In this document: positions 1 through 9,736 of the stretch, piece by piece | Position numbering within the stretch: position 1 is the first letter of the stretch | Layout of the letters: every line of letters begins with the position of its first letter | Origin: Chara braunii | Taxonomy: Eukaryota; Streptophyta; Charophyceae; Charales; Characeae | Direction of reading: 5' to 3' | NCBI GenBank assembly: GCA_003427395.1 | Contig: BFEA01000067.1 | Span: forward strand, 990,504-1,029,382 | Length of the DNA stretch: 38,879 nucleotides | Translations under genes and position numbers: made by a program | The notes under the pieces: model-generated | Database searches by the model: none | What the model saw: only the letters and a program-made list of their open reading frames with translations | What the model was told of the DNA's origin: nothing

Positions 1-33
1 GTTATTCTAGGGTGGGTCGTGCCACTCTGTAAC
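1..33 (+). other. Contig-edge fragment identical to 18306-18338
   Basis: These 33 bases match 18306-18338 exactly. The bases just after the adapter (about 73-86) match about 18285-18298, immediately upstream of that stretch. Both sides of the adapter therefore resemble one dispersed repeat. The start of the window is probably a mis-assembled mate-pair read end, although another repeat copy elsewhere in the genome is possible. Confidence 0.75.
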
Positions 34-71
34 CTGTCTCTTATACACATCTAGATGTGTATAAGAGACAG
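34..71. other. Nextera mate-pair junction adapter (assembly artefact)
   Basis: The 38 bases are a 19-bp Tn5 mosaic end (CTGTCTCTTATACACATCT) followed directly by its exact reverse complement. This is the junction adapter of the Illumina Nextera mate-pair protocol and is not native DNA. Sequences on its two sides were therefore joined in the library, not in the genome. Confidence 0.97.
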
Positions 72-116
72 GCCTATGGCCTAGCATACCAGCCAACTCC
101 TGCAGTGTTGTCTCAC

Positions 117-404
117 TAACTGGCCAGGTATCCTTCATTTCTAGTCTGAAGGTAGAGGGTGAAAACCAACAGCCGGACCAAACACACAGAATCCTGGTAA
201 TTCTAATTCAGAGATTGGTCGTGGAGGTCGAAGCCTCAAGGCATGTGAGCCGACAGAGAATAACTGGCCCGGTATCCTTCGTTTCTAGTATGAAGGTAGA
301 CGGTGAAAACCAACAGCCGGACCAAACACGCAGAATCCTGGTAATTCTAATTCAGAGATTGGTCGTGGAGGTCGAAGCCTCAAGGCATGTGAGCTGGCAG
401 AGAA
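117..404. repeat. 144-bp tandem duplication (two copies)
   Basis: Copies at 117-260 and 261-404 differ at only a handful of bases. The period is a multiple of three, so an open frame runs through both, but the translation shows no recognisable domain. A third copy stops after a few bases. This may be a satellite-like duplication or, since it lies beside the adapter, an assembly effect. Confidence 0.85.
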
Positions 405-966
405 TCACCACAACCAACCCATGGGCAACACATGTCCTGCCTGCCGCCCTGAAAGTGATTCCATGCCATGGAATGACCGACTATGGCTGTCATAGTGGAC
501 ACTACATGTGAGATTCACTTCAAACTTCAAACTCTATTTTATTGAACGGACAAATCAAATTGGTATCTGTCCGACCAGTACATTACCAATTGCGGCCTGC
601 TTGTATACAGCCGCATTCTTCAGAGCGGATCTGATTTACTGCTAGTGGAGCCTGTGTGCAGCTGGGTCATTCTCCACCCCCCCTCAGCCCACTCTTCCCT
701 TTGCCCTGCTGGTAGTGAAGTAGCAGCACCTCCGCAGCTACCCCCAGGAGGCACCACCATTTTTTATATTTTTTTTAAATTATAAAAAGGTATATTCTTC
801 TCTCAATTTCACCTCACAGGCTCACACTACCTACCTACCACTACTCCTAATTGTAGGCATATGGGGAACCCCGTAGCAGCCAGAACTGTGTTCACGAGAG
901 AACATGCGGGGGCTGGTCTCAAAAGAAAAAAACCAAAAAAAAACAGGCCTACTGTCAGCACTACTA
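405..966. other. Unassigned DNA left of LINE-A
   Basis: I see no gene here. The stretch holds an AT-rich patch with T-runs at about 760-790. It ends at the poly(T) that marks the 3' tail of LINE-A. Confidence 0.5.
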
Positions 967-973
967 TNTTNTN

Positions 974-1004
<31 letters not shown>
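967..1004 (-). repeat. Poly(T) run with three Ns: A-tail of LINE-A
   Basis: A run of about 30 T follows Ns at 968, 971 and 973. On the minus strand this is a poly(A) tail directly downstream of the LINE-A 3' UTR. The Ns show low-quality base calls in the homopolymer. Confidence 0.8.
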
Positions 1005-1097
1005 CGGTTTGCGTTTATTCAATTATCACAAGGAGGCCGGGAATCATCCACAAACAACCGGGAGAGGACTGGGGCCATCACCCAGTTTAGGCTCAGT

Positions 1098-1121
1098 GCT
1101 GGAAACCGGGTCCAGCGTCCC
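1098..1121 (-). other. LINE 3'-UTR stem-loop motif (LINE-A copy)
   Basis: On the minus strand this reads GGGACGCTGGACCCGGTTTC and then CAGC, with CTGG pairing to CCAG around a C/G-rich loop. The same motif recurs near the 3' ends of LINE-B, -C, -D and -F. Here the second stem seen in other copies is absent. Confidence 0.75.
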
Positions 1122-1164
1122 TTATGTCTGCAAACTCGAAAGAAAAGATTGGACCAATCAAAAG

Positions 1165-1376
1165 GCAAACAGAAAAGGCTGGAATCTAGGTACTGAGCTT
1201 GCTGATGTTAGCCCAGCTTCACACTTCAATCGAACAATCTGGCTCAGAAGATCTGACCACTCCAGGAACGCAAACAGAAGGAAAGGCTGGAATCTAACCA
1301 CTGAGCTTGCTGGATGGTAGCCAGTTTCACAGTGTATGCTCACTCAATCAAACAATCTGACTCAGAAGGTAGAACC
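1165..1376. repeat. Imperfect tandem repeat (~105 bp, two copies) in the LINE-A 3' UTR
   Basis: Units begin at 1165 and about 1270, each opening GCAAACAGAA. They share GGCTGGAATCTA, ACTGAGCTTGCTG and ACAATCTG.CTCAGAAG blocks with several substitutions and small indels. 3'-UTR tandem repeats are common in LINEs. Confidence 0.75.
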
Positions 1377-1535
1377 CCACCAAGCCTAAGTCGGCTTTGT
1401 AGTTAACCATGAAGAAAGAACGGGTTTGCCAGTAGGACCTGGCTTAACGAGGCTATGTTGGTCGGCCCATGACTTCCAGAACCAAGATGTTCCTTTCCGA
1501 GCCGTTCCGCCCTTGGCTTTGCAGTACCAATCAGA

Positions 1536-2174
1536 TCATATGCATTGCCTGAAGGACGCCCTCATAACTGCTTTGAGCTGAACATCTTCACAGCGTTCTT
1601 GCCGAAATGCATGCTGATTCCTTTCTGCCCAAATGGTGGTCATAATGATGGCCCTGAAATCTGAGCCACGTAGCATGGCGTTGGCTTCCCCCTGTCGGTG
1701 GCTGCAGGAACGCCGGAACGGATAAATTCTTCCGTCCATGCAAAGGACGACCATGGCAGCTTGGCCCAGTGTCTGCGCCACCAAGACCAGATACGCTTGA
1801 AGGTAAGGGCAGTGACGGCTGTCTATCCAGAGATGCCGTTTGGTCTCCCAGGTCCATTGACACCGGGCACAGACCGCTGAAATTTCCATACCTCTGGCTG
1901 CTAGAAGGACCGCCGTTGAAATCACAAACATCGATTGTTGCCATAGTAGGCTGGCAAGTTTCTCTGAAGGCAGTGTCTTTAGTAGTTGCCAGTGTTTCTC
2001 CTGAGTTTGCTTATCATAATCCATGAAGGCCAACTCACGCCTGTGCTTGCTTAATACCTCAAAAGGGCTACTTGACGAGTATTCTCTGAGCGCAGACTTG
2101 TGCCGATCCTGGAAGTATAACAGTGCAGAGGGATGGCTGTTTTCCTTTGTTGGACGGAAGTGTTCCAAAACCAT
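1536..2174 (-). pseudogene. LINE-A ORF2 C-terminus, zf-RVT zinc-knuckle domain
   Basis: This open segment of about 212 codons carries the plant-LINE C-terminal pattern: KLASLLWQQS, then a CARC pair, then ETKRHLWIDS. The HLWID(C) element is the zf-RVT signature. The final Cys of the Cx2C...Hx4C cluster is replaced by Ser, so zinc binding is probably lost. In intact elements this region helps the RT bind template RNA during target-primed reverse transcription. It ends near 1536, with 3' UTR below. Confidence 0.8.
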
Positions 2175-2816
2175 CTAGTAGTGTGATCAACATTAAGGCT
2201 TGACAGGGGGTTCCCTCTAAACCTCACAACTGGGTGGCCTATCCCGTGTCCGTCCAGGTTCAAATCTACTCTGCACTCATCCACTCTGCACTCATCCAGG
2301 TCTGGGATCGTGGCTAGAGTTCCTTCAGTTTCAAATCTCGAGGGGAGTTCTTCTGTCCAACTGGCGTCCTCTAACCAAATCTGAAAGATGGGTTGGTTCT
2401 GAGTCTCGCCCTTCACTAGTCTCAAGTATATGTGGCTCAAGTCCATGCCTCAAAAGTGATACCATCTGTCGATTACCATAACTGAGTTGTCCGCTAGGAT
2501 TGTTAACCAGTGTGGCGGGACTGCTTCTTGTAGATTACGCAGTTTGATTCCTACTTACATCTCTCAGGTAAGGATGACGTTCCCTCAGTTCCCTCTCTGT
2601 TAACCAACCGAATTTGTCCAGTTCCCTGATATGCTTAATGCGAAAAATTCCTTTTTCTATCCATCGCCTACCGAAGTTGCCAGGTTTGTCGGCTGCAGAG
2701 AAATGTTCCCTGTTGCTATCCAGTAAGTACTGATTTTCAAACAACAGTTCCTCTAATACTTCACCCTTTGAAGCAGGCTCACTGTGCACAGTTGGCTTCA
2801 ATTTTTTTCCATGCAT
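2051..2816 (-). pseudogene. LINE-A ORF2 connection region between RT thumb and zf-RVT
   Basis: Two frames (2816-2535 and 2446-2051) carry the linker expected between the RT and the zinc knuckle, including IRELDKFGWLTERELRER. Entry into the first frame is by a shift near an A-run at about 2803-2809. A short in-frame duplication of DECRV lies near 2270-2290. No catalytic motif is expected here. The assignment rests on position and on similarity of layout to other plant LINEs. Confidence 0.6.
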
Positions 2817-3471
2817 ACAGCACTGCCCTCCAGAACTTAGACTTCGGCCGTCTGTTTGAAAAGGAATCCAACATGAAACATCTCCAAAAATCAGATGGGT
2901 TAGACAAATCCCATTCTCTTCCTAGAGTGTATTCCCCTAACACTATCCAGAATTTGTCATCTGTTTCCATGAGAGCTCGAATTGGCCATCTGGCCAGCAG
3001 CGCCAAATTCTGTCTTCTTGGGTCCAGGATGCCAAGTCTGCCTTCACTCCTGGGGGAGGTTACCACGTCCCATGCAACTTTATACAAGTAGCCTTGGTCC
3101 TCTGTCGCTGCAGGTTTCCATATTCTCTTTCTTGCTTCTGCCTTGATTTTGGAGTAGGCCTTTTCCCCTAGGAGGTGGACTGCTAATACATACCATAGAG
3201 CTGAGAAGACTGCTGCTGTCAAGAGGAGAGATCATCCGAATCGCGAGGAGAAGTACGGCCGATTCCATTTCACAATGCAGGATGTCACCTTCTCTTCCAA
3301 GAGCTGGTCTTGATACCCTGAGCAGTCTGCGACTCCCACCTGAACACCCAGAAAGCGTTCCAAGGAGTCTCCTGGTACACACTTCATTCCCCAGTCAACA
3401 CACAGTTGGTGAGGTGGGGGTAATAAATAGGAGGACTTCGACCAGTTCACTGAGGCTTCTGCTAATTCGCA
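2779..3471 (-). pseudogene. LINE-A ORF2 reverse transcriptase, post-motif-C and thumb
   Basis: Continuing the endonuclease frame past a TAG at 3472-3474, the translation contains NWSKSSYLLPPP and ERFLGVQVG, then a TGA at 3232-3234, then KVAWDVVTSPRSEGRLGILD. The last is the conserved W..V..PK..GGLGI thumb element of plant LINE RTs. Because the frame is unchanged across both stops, these are point nonsense mutations rather than indels. The segment ends in KKIEANCAQ followed by a stop. Confidence 0.82.
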
Positions 3472-4188
3472 CTAAGTAGTTAGGACATTCTGTACTGTGG
3501 CTAAGACCTGTGGATTGTTTTCAGCACAGACTGTGAGATCATCGGCGATTACCATCAGAGTATAGTCCAGACGGCGGGAAGAAAGTTCCCCTTGTGCTGG
3601 ACCAAACCAGGCATAACCAGAGAGCTCTGGATTCAGAACTCGAAATGCGTCAGTCAGATCCAACGTCTCCATGAACTCATGCAACAAACAGGAATCTTGT
3701 CTTAGTGGAGTGACTGTTGGTGAATCCAGTCCCACGTTAAGGATTGAATTCCAGTCCGCTCCCAAGACAAGATTGTTTGCTTCTGGGATAATCTCAGGGA
3801 GTTCTGCTATGAATTGAAGACGTTCCCTGTAGTCAACTGGTACGTCCAGGGACATAAAAGTCCATGGTTCTGAGTCCATTTCCACTTTTACCCAACACCA
3901 ACGCGCCCAAACATCGAAGGCTGAGTCGATGACTTCGACCAATAAATCATGGCAGAATAGGATCGCCGTGCCCCCTTTGGTTCCCATTGCCGGAGCCCAC
4001 AACTGGAAGCCTGGCCACCATTGTCTCATTTCCCGTAGTTTATTCTCATTTAGTTGTGTTTCTTGTGAAAGGAGAATCTTGAGTTCGTTTTCATACATCC
4101 ATGTTCTTAATCGGCCTTGTCTGTTTCTGTTAGAACTATCTCCTAGTCCATGAATGTTCCATGCCGAAAATAGCAACTTATTTCGCAT
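3472..4188 (-). pseudogene. LINE-A ORF2 endonuclease fused by deletion to RT motif C
   Basis: The segment starts at an ATG overlapping the ORF1 stop by 11 bases. It is an apurinic-type endonuclease/exonuclease/phosphatase domain: SAWNIHGLG near residue 8, SQETQL near 41, LGADWNS near 143 and RRLDY near 205. This domain nicks target DNA for primed reverse transcription. Directly after RRLDYTLM comes VIADDLTVCAEN, the catalytic ADD motif C of the reverse transcriptase. The intervening RT fingers and palm (motifs 0, A and B, several hundred codons) are missing, so the open frame is an in-frame deletion fusion. It closes at TAG 3472-3474. Confidence 0.85.
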
Positions 4189-4290
4189 TACCGCCTAGAC
4201 GACCGGTTGAAGAGTGGATCTGGTCTGCTGCACCCTGTTGAATTCCTGATTTCTTGCGTCTCAGTCCTTTCTTAGGGGTCATTGGTTTTG
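4178..4290 (-). pseudogene. LINE-A ORF1 C-terminal tail
   Basis: A basic tail (PKPMTPKKGLRRKKSGIQ) ends at TAA 4178-4180. It overlaps the ORF2 ATG (4186-4188) by 11 nt in another frame, a usual LINE ORF1/ORF2 arrangement. The rest of ORF1 is missing because sequence beyond about 4290 belongs to LINE-B. The call rests on position and basic composition. Confidence 0.55.
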
Positions 4291-4637
4291 GCAAGGCCAA
4301 ATTCAATCTGAGAGTGGAGTTTACATCCATTCTCACACTCACCACAAAAGCAAAGAAGTTAGCTAAAAGGGATGTATACCTGAAGTATGATCCATCAAAA
4401 CAGTCAGATTTCAGATGGGTGGGGGGAGAAGCTCTTAAAGAAATGCAGCTGTTAAAGGTTAAAGCTGGTAACTTTTGGTCTGAGACAGATGTTGCTACCA
4501 TTTTAGTGAGACTTTTGGGGCAAAATATATTAAAAACTGGCGGTTCATTGGATCAGGAAGATTGGCAACCTTTGAAAAACCATGAGGACCCTAATCTCAT
4601 GGTATATTTTCCAATTCCTTCCTACCTCAATGAATGA
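4291..4637 (+). pseudogene. Probable LINE-B ORF1 C-terminal fragment
   Basis: An open frame of about 115 codons ends at TGA 4635-4637, roughly 85 bases before the endonuclease frame. The composition is charged and lysine-rich (TTKAKKLAKRDVYLKYDPSK). I do not recognise a domain. Its place directly upstream of ORF2 suggests ORF1. Its upstream limit is set by the junction with LINE-A. Confidence 0.45.
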
Positions 4638-4721
4638 AATAATTATTAAGATAATAGAAGGGAAGGAATTAAAGTAATAGATGCATTATAAAATAAGGAT
4701 AAGGAATGGAGGTCTCTTTGA

Positions 4722-5975
4722 AGGAATGCAGATTTGGATTTGAGATCACTAAATGTTAATGGCCTAGCATCAGCTCAGCATACAAAAAAACAGGCAATCT
4801 ATGATCAGTTAAAAGGTATAGGGGGAAGAGACTGACCCAATGTAATCTATATCCAGGAAACTCATCTGATGGATACGGATGCTCATAATCATACACATAA
4901 GGCAGTATGGCCACATCAAGCCTTTAGAGCCCATGCACCGAGACTTGGTAGTGCAGGGGTAGCTATTTGGATTCCCCCAAATTCCAGAGCGGATCCCATT
5001 TATGTGGAAGTAGATAAAGACGAAGGGAGATGGGCCTTTGTGCTAGTAATGTTTGAATTGGAAGTGGTATGTATCCTATGTGTATATGGATCTAATGAAA
5101 TTGGTGAAAAACAAAAATTTTATGAGTCCTCTCTTCCTTGGTTGCCACAAGGGATTCCGGTTATTATGGCTGGAGATTTTAATGCAGCACCCAATCGATA
5201 TGTGGATCGTTTACACATTCCATCCCCATGCCCTGAGTATATTGAGTCAGATGAGATAATAGTTAATAATCTATGTCAATCGCTCAATCTCTTTGATTCT
5301 TATAGACGACTCAACCCTACAAAAAGGTTGTTTTCCTGTTTCAGGAAAGGTCAATTTGGGCGGGGGTCTAAATCTCGTATTGATCTTATTCTAATATTTG
5401 AACAATTACAAGGGGCTATACAATTGGCTGAGATATTTCCGAGAAGTTCATTACCAGGTCTAGATCATGCTATGTGCGTTGCAGTTTTATCTTTTAGGAA
5501 AAAGTCTGATCAAGGTAAAGGATTTTATACACTTGATACATCTCATTTAAGGAATCAAAATTTTATTTCATTTCTCAAAGAGGTATGGATCTTCTGGCGT
5601 AATCAGCGGAACCTCATCCACGATGATATAGAATGGTTTAACAACGGCCTAGCATTTACAGGTCGTAAATGTAATGAATACTCTAAACTCCTTGCCTCAC
5701 AAAGACACTCTAAGGAAAATTTTTTGCTTCAGAGAATTCAACAACCCCAACAACAGGAGAATGAATTTGAAGAAATGGAAGTGTTAAAACCTTTAGCTCA
5801 AGAAATCCAAGAACTGAAAGATCAATTGTTGACTCAAATGGAATATAGGTGGCAAGGAATAAGGATTAGAGGCAAGATGAGAAAACACCAAATAGAAGGG
5901 GAGATGGATGCAAGATTTTTTTCTCTGGCAAAAATTAACTCTGGGGGTATAATTATTGAAGCCCTAGAAACCTAA
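4722..5975 (+). pseudogene. LINE-B ORF2 endonuclease domain
   Basis: The domain begins LRSLNVNGLAS and continues with YIQETHL, AGDFNAAPNR (near 5170-5200), SRIDLILI (near 5370-5395) and GLDHAMCVAV (near 5457-5485). These give the catalytic N, E, DFN, D and DH residues of the AP-like endonuclease family. One in-frame TGA at 4833-4835 interrupts the start, so only the portion from 4869 is open. The coiled, charged C-terminal part (about 5740-5900) is the linker leading to the RT. Two further stops lie just beyond 5973. Confidence 0.88.
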
Positions 5976-6011
5976 CACACCTGAAGCGCACTGCAGACTA
6001 GGAATGATCCA

Positions 6012-6677
6012 TTGGCCACGTCATCAGCATCATGTATGAAAATAACTAGGGATTTTTTTCAGGATCTCTTTAAGTCAGAAACTAAAAATATCCCGAAGCT
6101 TCAAAGAATTCAGGAAATAAAATATTTTCTTACGCCTTTGGTCAAAACACTAACTGAAGAACAAAAAGATGAATTAGAATTGTCTGTTTCAAAAGAAGAA
6201 ATATGGAAAACTCTAATGCTTATGGAAGAAAAAAAAACCCTAGGCATCGATGGTCTCCCCAAAAAATTTTGGGAAACCCTATGGGATTTCCTTTCACAAG
6301 ACCTCAAGAAATTTTATAAGGCAGTTTGGAACTCAGGACAAATGGGAGAATTTGTGGACCAAGGGGTACTAACTCTGCTTTATAAAAAAGGCGATAAAAT
6401 AAATATTCATAACTATCCTCCTATTACACTCTTAACAGTGGTCTATAAACTAATGACGAAAGCTTTAGCTAATAGACTAACCAAAGTCATTGCTGAAATT
6501 ATTCATCCAGCGCAGACAGGGTTTATTTCAGGAAGGAATATCCTAGATAATATATTATTAGTCAATGAGTTGATCAGGATATCACGTCAATTTAAACATA
6601 ATGCAACATTCATATTTATAGATTTTGAGAAAGCCTATGATCATGTGGATTGGTTGTTTCTAGACATATGTTTTTAA
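6012..6677 (+). pseudogene. LINE-B ORF2 reverse transcriptase, fingers and palm motif A
   Basis: This is in the same frame as the endonuclease, after two nonsense codons. Visible RT motifs: GIDGLPKKFW, LTLLYKKGD, NYPPITLL (R lost from the usual NYRPI), QTGFISGRNI, and motif A in IFIDFEKAYDHVDW (catalytic Asp, near 6616-6655). The frame breaks right after DHVDWLFLDICF at 6677. This is the polymerase core that copies element RNA at the nicked target. Confidence 0.88.
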
Positions 6678-7740
6678 AAAATTAACTTCGGTCCAAACTT
6701 TAGGAGGTGGGTAAAAATACTGCATAGGAATGCTACAACCAAGGTCATGGTCAATGGTAATGTAACCCCCCCTATTTCCTTACAGAGATCAGTTAGACAG
6801 GGAGACTCAATCGCCCAATTTTTTTTTTTCATAATCATGAAGGCCTTAACAACTAACCTTAGACAACATAAAGATATTAAAAAAATTCAAGTGTCATCAA
6901 TGTCAGAGTAAGTCATTCTTGTTTGCTCTCTTTGCTGATGATTCGTCCCTGATGGTAGAAACATCTAAAATGAATATGCAAACAATTAGCAGTCCGATGG
7001 ATAAATTTGGTAGACTGTCCGATATGAAGGTAAATTGGGGAAACAAAACTATGGGTTGGTGGATTCATCATCAAGGCGTAAGGCCCCCTGAAATTCCCCA
7101 AGTAAAATGACTATCCTTAGAAACTCCCATTAGGGTATTGGGTATTTCCCTTTCAGCAGCAGGAAAACCATCAACTAATGATGACTATATAGTCAAACAA
7201 GCATATGCCAAGATAGAACTGTGGAAAAATAAGCAAACTTCTCTCTTTGGTCGTACTCTGATAATTAATAATGTGGTTCTAACATCAATTTGGTATAAAT
7301 CAGCAATATGGGCATTGGATAAAAAAATGTTAAAAACCTTGCAGCGTCAAGTATCAACATTTTTATTGAGAGGAAATCATGAGCTTGATAAGGTAATTAG
7401 CAGAGTAGCATGACAAACACTAATACAACCTAAGATTAGAGGAGGGTTGGGCATCATTGATCCTTCTTTACAAACTATGCCTCTATCAATTCAATTGATT
7501 AAACGCCTACTCTTTAACCCCCAAACCCCTTGGAGTGTGTTGGCATGAGAACAAATCAGACGGCTTGCACCGAAAACAGCTGACAACATAGATCCAATGA
7601 TGTGGCTAGAAAATAGATTTTGGACTATTCCTAAAAGGCTAGTGAACGGACCGATGGATCAAAGTACATCAGATAGAAAGGCGGCAAGAATAGATTTAAA
7701 AAAAAAAAAAAATCATTTTGGTCTAATCTCATCAAAATAT
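6678..7740 (+). pseudogene. LINE-B ORF2 reverse transcriptase, motifs B-C and thumb
   Basis: After a frameshift, KILHRNATTKVMVNG and SLQRSVRQGDSIAQ give motif B (about 6700-6815), with a T-run disrupting the end. A further shift near 6905 brings in LFADDSSLMVE, the FADD motif C (about 6928-6960), then DMKVNWGNKT, LGISLSAAGKP, RTLIINNVVL and KIRGGLGIIDPS. Stops at about 7108, 7411 and 7546 lie in one frame, so they are point mutations. From about 7680 an A-run and further shifts degrade the connection region. Confidence 0.82.
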
Positions 7741-8157
7741 AGAGAAAATTATCATTAACAGACCGAAACTACCCTGACAGATGAGAAGAGGTATGTCAAC
7801 AGCCACTCTTTGATAACAGTCTTCTCAAAGATCCTCAAGGATGTGTCATTCACTGTGCAAATTCCCCCTGGAAAAGATGGGTTAAAAATGGTATTGTTCG
7901 AATAAAAAACATTTGGAACAGTTAAGAAAAAGAGTGGCTTACCTCTTCACAGTTACAAACCCACCTTAGGTATTGTCATCATTCTGAGAAAGCCTTGAAA
8001 ATTTTGATTGACTGGATGCCTTTGGATTGGGTAAGAATTCTAAAAAAGGTCCTCAGTTATTAGAAGGAGATTGGGTTGCTTTGAATAATTGGTCAAACAT
8101 CGTAGGTAGTGTTGTAGTAGCTCAGGAGAATGGGCAGATACTCCTCACTACCTATGA

Positions 8158-8927
8158 ATGGATAATAATCAAATGATTATAATCAAGGACCAGAATAATA
8201 TAAGGAGAATGACAAAAAATCAAGTATTCAGGATCAGAGTAGTAAGGATCAAAGATAAATGGATAGCCTTTGAACCTAATACACTCATAAATCGCTTGCC
8301 CATTAATCCTGCTAATTGGAAGTGGACTAATTCAGGAGGGAAAGGAAGAATGTATTATTGTGCTCTTCACACATTATCAATGAAATCCACTTATAGGATG
8401 CTTCGACCTTTTTTTTTTATAAATACAAGGTAGAGGAAAGATGGATGAAGCATTTTAATGTTAATAAGGAATTATCAAGGAAGGTAAAATGGTTCAGTAA
8501 GACCAAAATTAAACTTGCAAAGGTGGCTTCACTACAATGGCAAACAGAGCATAGATGTCTACCTACAAATGACTGGCTAATAGACAAATCGACTTTGGAA
8601 CAAAGAGGGAAAGCGCTCCCCTGGTGTAAATTTTGTAAATCAACGTTTTCTTCTAAGTTAATCCCGAAGACAATTAAGCATATATTCTTACAGTGTCCTG
8701 GGGCAATCTGGCTATGGAGGTGGTGTGATCATATTTGGTCTAATTTGGAAACAGAAGTCCAGTGGCCATGGGACTGGGTAGCCATCCTTCTTGAAACCTG
8801 GTCCCCTGAAAGTATTGATGAATTCTCACAAATTTTGTATAATTTGGGCAAGAGAGCGGTATTATGCGCAATATGGTTAAGAAGATGTACGTATGAAATG
8901 GAAGGGGTTAAGCTAGATGGACCATAA
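8158..8927 (+). pseudogene. LINE-B ORF2 C-terminal zf-RVT domain
   Basis: Two frames joined at a T-run (about 8409-8418) carry NWKWTNSG, the ALHTLSMKSTYRMLR block and then QWQTEHRCLPTNDWL. The zinc knuckle CKFC...IKHIFLQC follows (Cx2C...Hx4C, complete here), and then WLWRW and AVLCAIWLRRCTYEMEG. This is the RNA-binding C-terminus of ORF2. It ends at TAA near 8925, leaving a 3' UTR of about 600 bp. Confidence 0.85.
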
Positions 8928-9456
8928 TTCACTGACACGGTAAAGCAACAAATACAAACGGATATCAATATAAAATGAGAACAATCTAAAGAAAAAATAC
9001 ATTTTTTATCCTCACGAAAAGAAATTTTTCAACACATTCAGCGATTCAACCAATGCTAGCTAAGAGGAACCCAGGGAGGGAAGATAGGGAAGGCTGAATG
9101 GGAAGGGGCAAGGAGAGCTGAAGAGGGAAATCTGAGTCGGGACTATAAGCTTGCTTTTAATGATTGGACTATGATCGACCCAACAATCCCGCTACGACCA
9201 TTATCGGATTTCCCAAATCTCTTTCCCCCCTCGGCTCTAAGTCTAGTCTCAACGGCTTGGTTTGGGTATGAATGAAGTTGAAAGGTAGGAGAAGATGGTA
9301 TTCAAACTTCTCATGTTTTTAAGAATTAATAGATAAGAGGGGAGTAGTGTTAGAATGATGTTGTCAGATCTGGCGCCCGATTGGGGTGAAGAGACACAAC
9401 TCAACTCAACTTTATGGTTCAGACACACCATTTTTTTATATCATTCATGTACCTAA

Positions 9457-9541
9457 GGGACACTGGACCCAGTTTCCAGCAGGTGTTGCTCCCCACCAAT
9501 AGATGGAGCCGGTTGGTTAAAAAAAAAAAAAAAAAAAAAAA
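9457..9541 (+). other. LINE 3'-end motif and A-tail (LINE-B copy)
   Basis: GGGACACTGGACCC begins at 9457 and forms the CTGG/CCAG stem. It is followed by AGGTGTTGCTCCCCACCAAT and AGATGGAGC, in which GCTCC can pair with GGAGC. An A-run starts shortly after, at about 9518. This is the most complete form of the motif shared by the LINE copies here. Confidence 0.8.
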
Positions 9542-9584
9542 AATGGTTTCGCTCCAGCACTATCTGCTGTCCGATTTTTATTAG

Positions 9585-9646
9585 TAGCGCATCTCTCCAC
9601 TAGCTGTCAGAATCGTAGTGCATCTCTTCACTAGCTGTCAGAATCG
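9585..9646. repeat. 31-bp tandem duplication
   Basis: Two adjacent 31-bp units (9585-9615 and 9616-9646) share TAG.GCATCTCT.CACTAGC and GTCAGAATCG, with two mismatches. The second unit runs into the left target-site duplication of the U6 insertion. Confidence 0.85.
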
Positions 9647-9652
9647 GCTCTA
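9642..9652. repeat. Left target-site duplication of the U6 insertion
   Basis: AATCGGCTCTA is repeated exactly at 9737-9747, on the other side of the U6 sequence. An 11-bp flanking direct repeat is a typical LINE-machinery target-site duplication. Confidence 0.88.
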
Positions 9653-9670
9653 GTCCTTCCGGACATCCGT

Positions 9671-9702
<32 letters not shown>

Positions 9703-9736
9703 GACCCTTGCATAAGGATGACACGCATAAATCGAT
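9653..9736 (+). pseudogene. U6: U6 spliceosomal snRNA retropseudogene, 3'-truncated
   Basis: The sequence opens GTCCTTCCGGACATCCG and continues TAAAATTGGAACGATACAGA and GAAGATTAGCATG, then AGGATGACACGCA and AAATCGA. This is the plant U6 snRNA core from its 5' end. It includes an intact ACAGA box, which pairs with the 5' splice site. Substitutions fall in the GGCCCCTGCGCAAGG region, which here reads GACCCTTGCATAAGG. The last 15-20 nt of normal U6 are missing, there is no T-run terminator, and no upstream TATA or USE element is visible. With the flanking 11-bp duplication, it is a reverse-transcribed, integrated copy and not an active Pol III gene. Confidence 0.92.

Larger units (their letters stand above)
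967..4290 (-). mobile_element. LINE-A, minus-strand non-LTR retrotransposon, internally deleted
   Basis: Read on the minus strand, the order is ORF1 tail, endonuclease, RT motif C and thumb, connection segment, zinc-knuckle (zf-RVT) C-terminus, 3' UTR with a conserved stem-loop motif, and A-tail. This is the ORF1-ORF2 layout of plant L1-type elements. The 5' end is lost near 4290, where it meets LINE-B head to head. ORF2 lacks RT motifs upstream of motif C and carries in-frame stops (3472-3474, 3232-3234) and frameshifts, so the copy cannot be autonomous. Confidence 0.88.
4291..9541 (+). mobile_element. LINE-B, near full-length plus-strand non-LTR retrotransposon
   Basis: Plus-strand order is an ORF1 remnant, then ORF2 with endonuclease (4722-5975), RT (6012-7740) and zf-RVT (8158-8927), then a 3' UTR ending in the conserved stem-loop motif and an A-run at about 9518-9541. 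The coding part is AT-rich with stops and A/T-run frameshifts throughout, so it is an old dead copy. LINE-C, -D, -E and -F share its diagnostic blocks, such as RTLIINNVVL, TIKHIFLQCPG and IWLWRW. It is the best reference for the family in this window. Confidence 0.9.

Noticed and set aside
117-404. CRISPR-like or satellite array
   Set aside because: There are only two units of 144 bp with no spacer structure, beside an adapter artefact in a plant genome.
9653-9736. Functional U6 snRNA gene
   Set aside because: The 3' end is truncated, no T-run terminator or upstream promoter elements are seen, core substitutions are present, and flanking direct repeats show retroposition.
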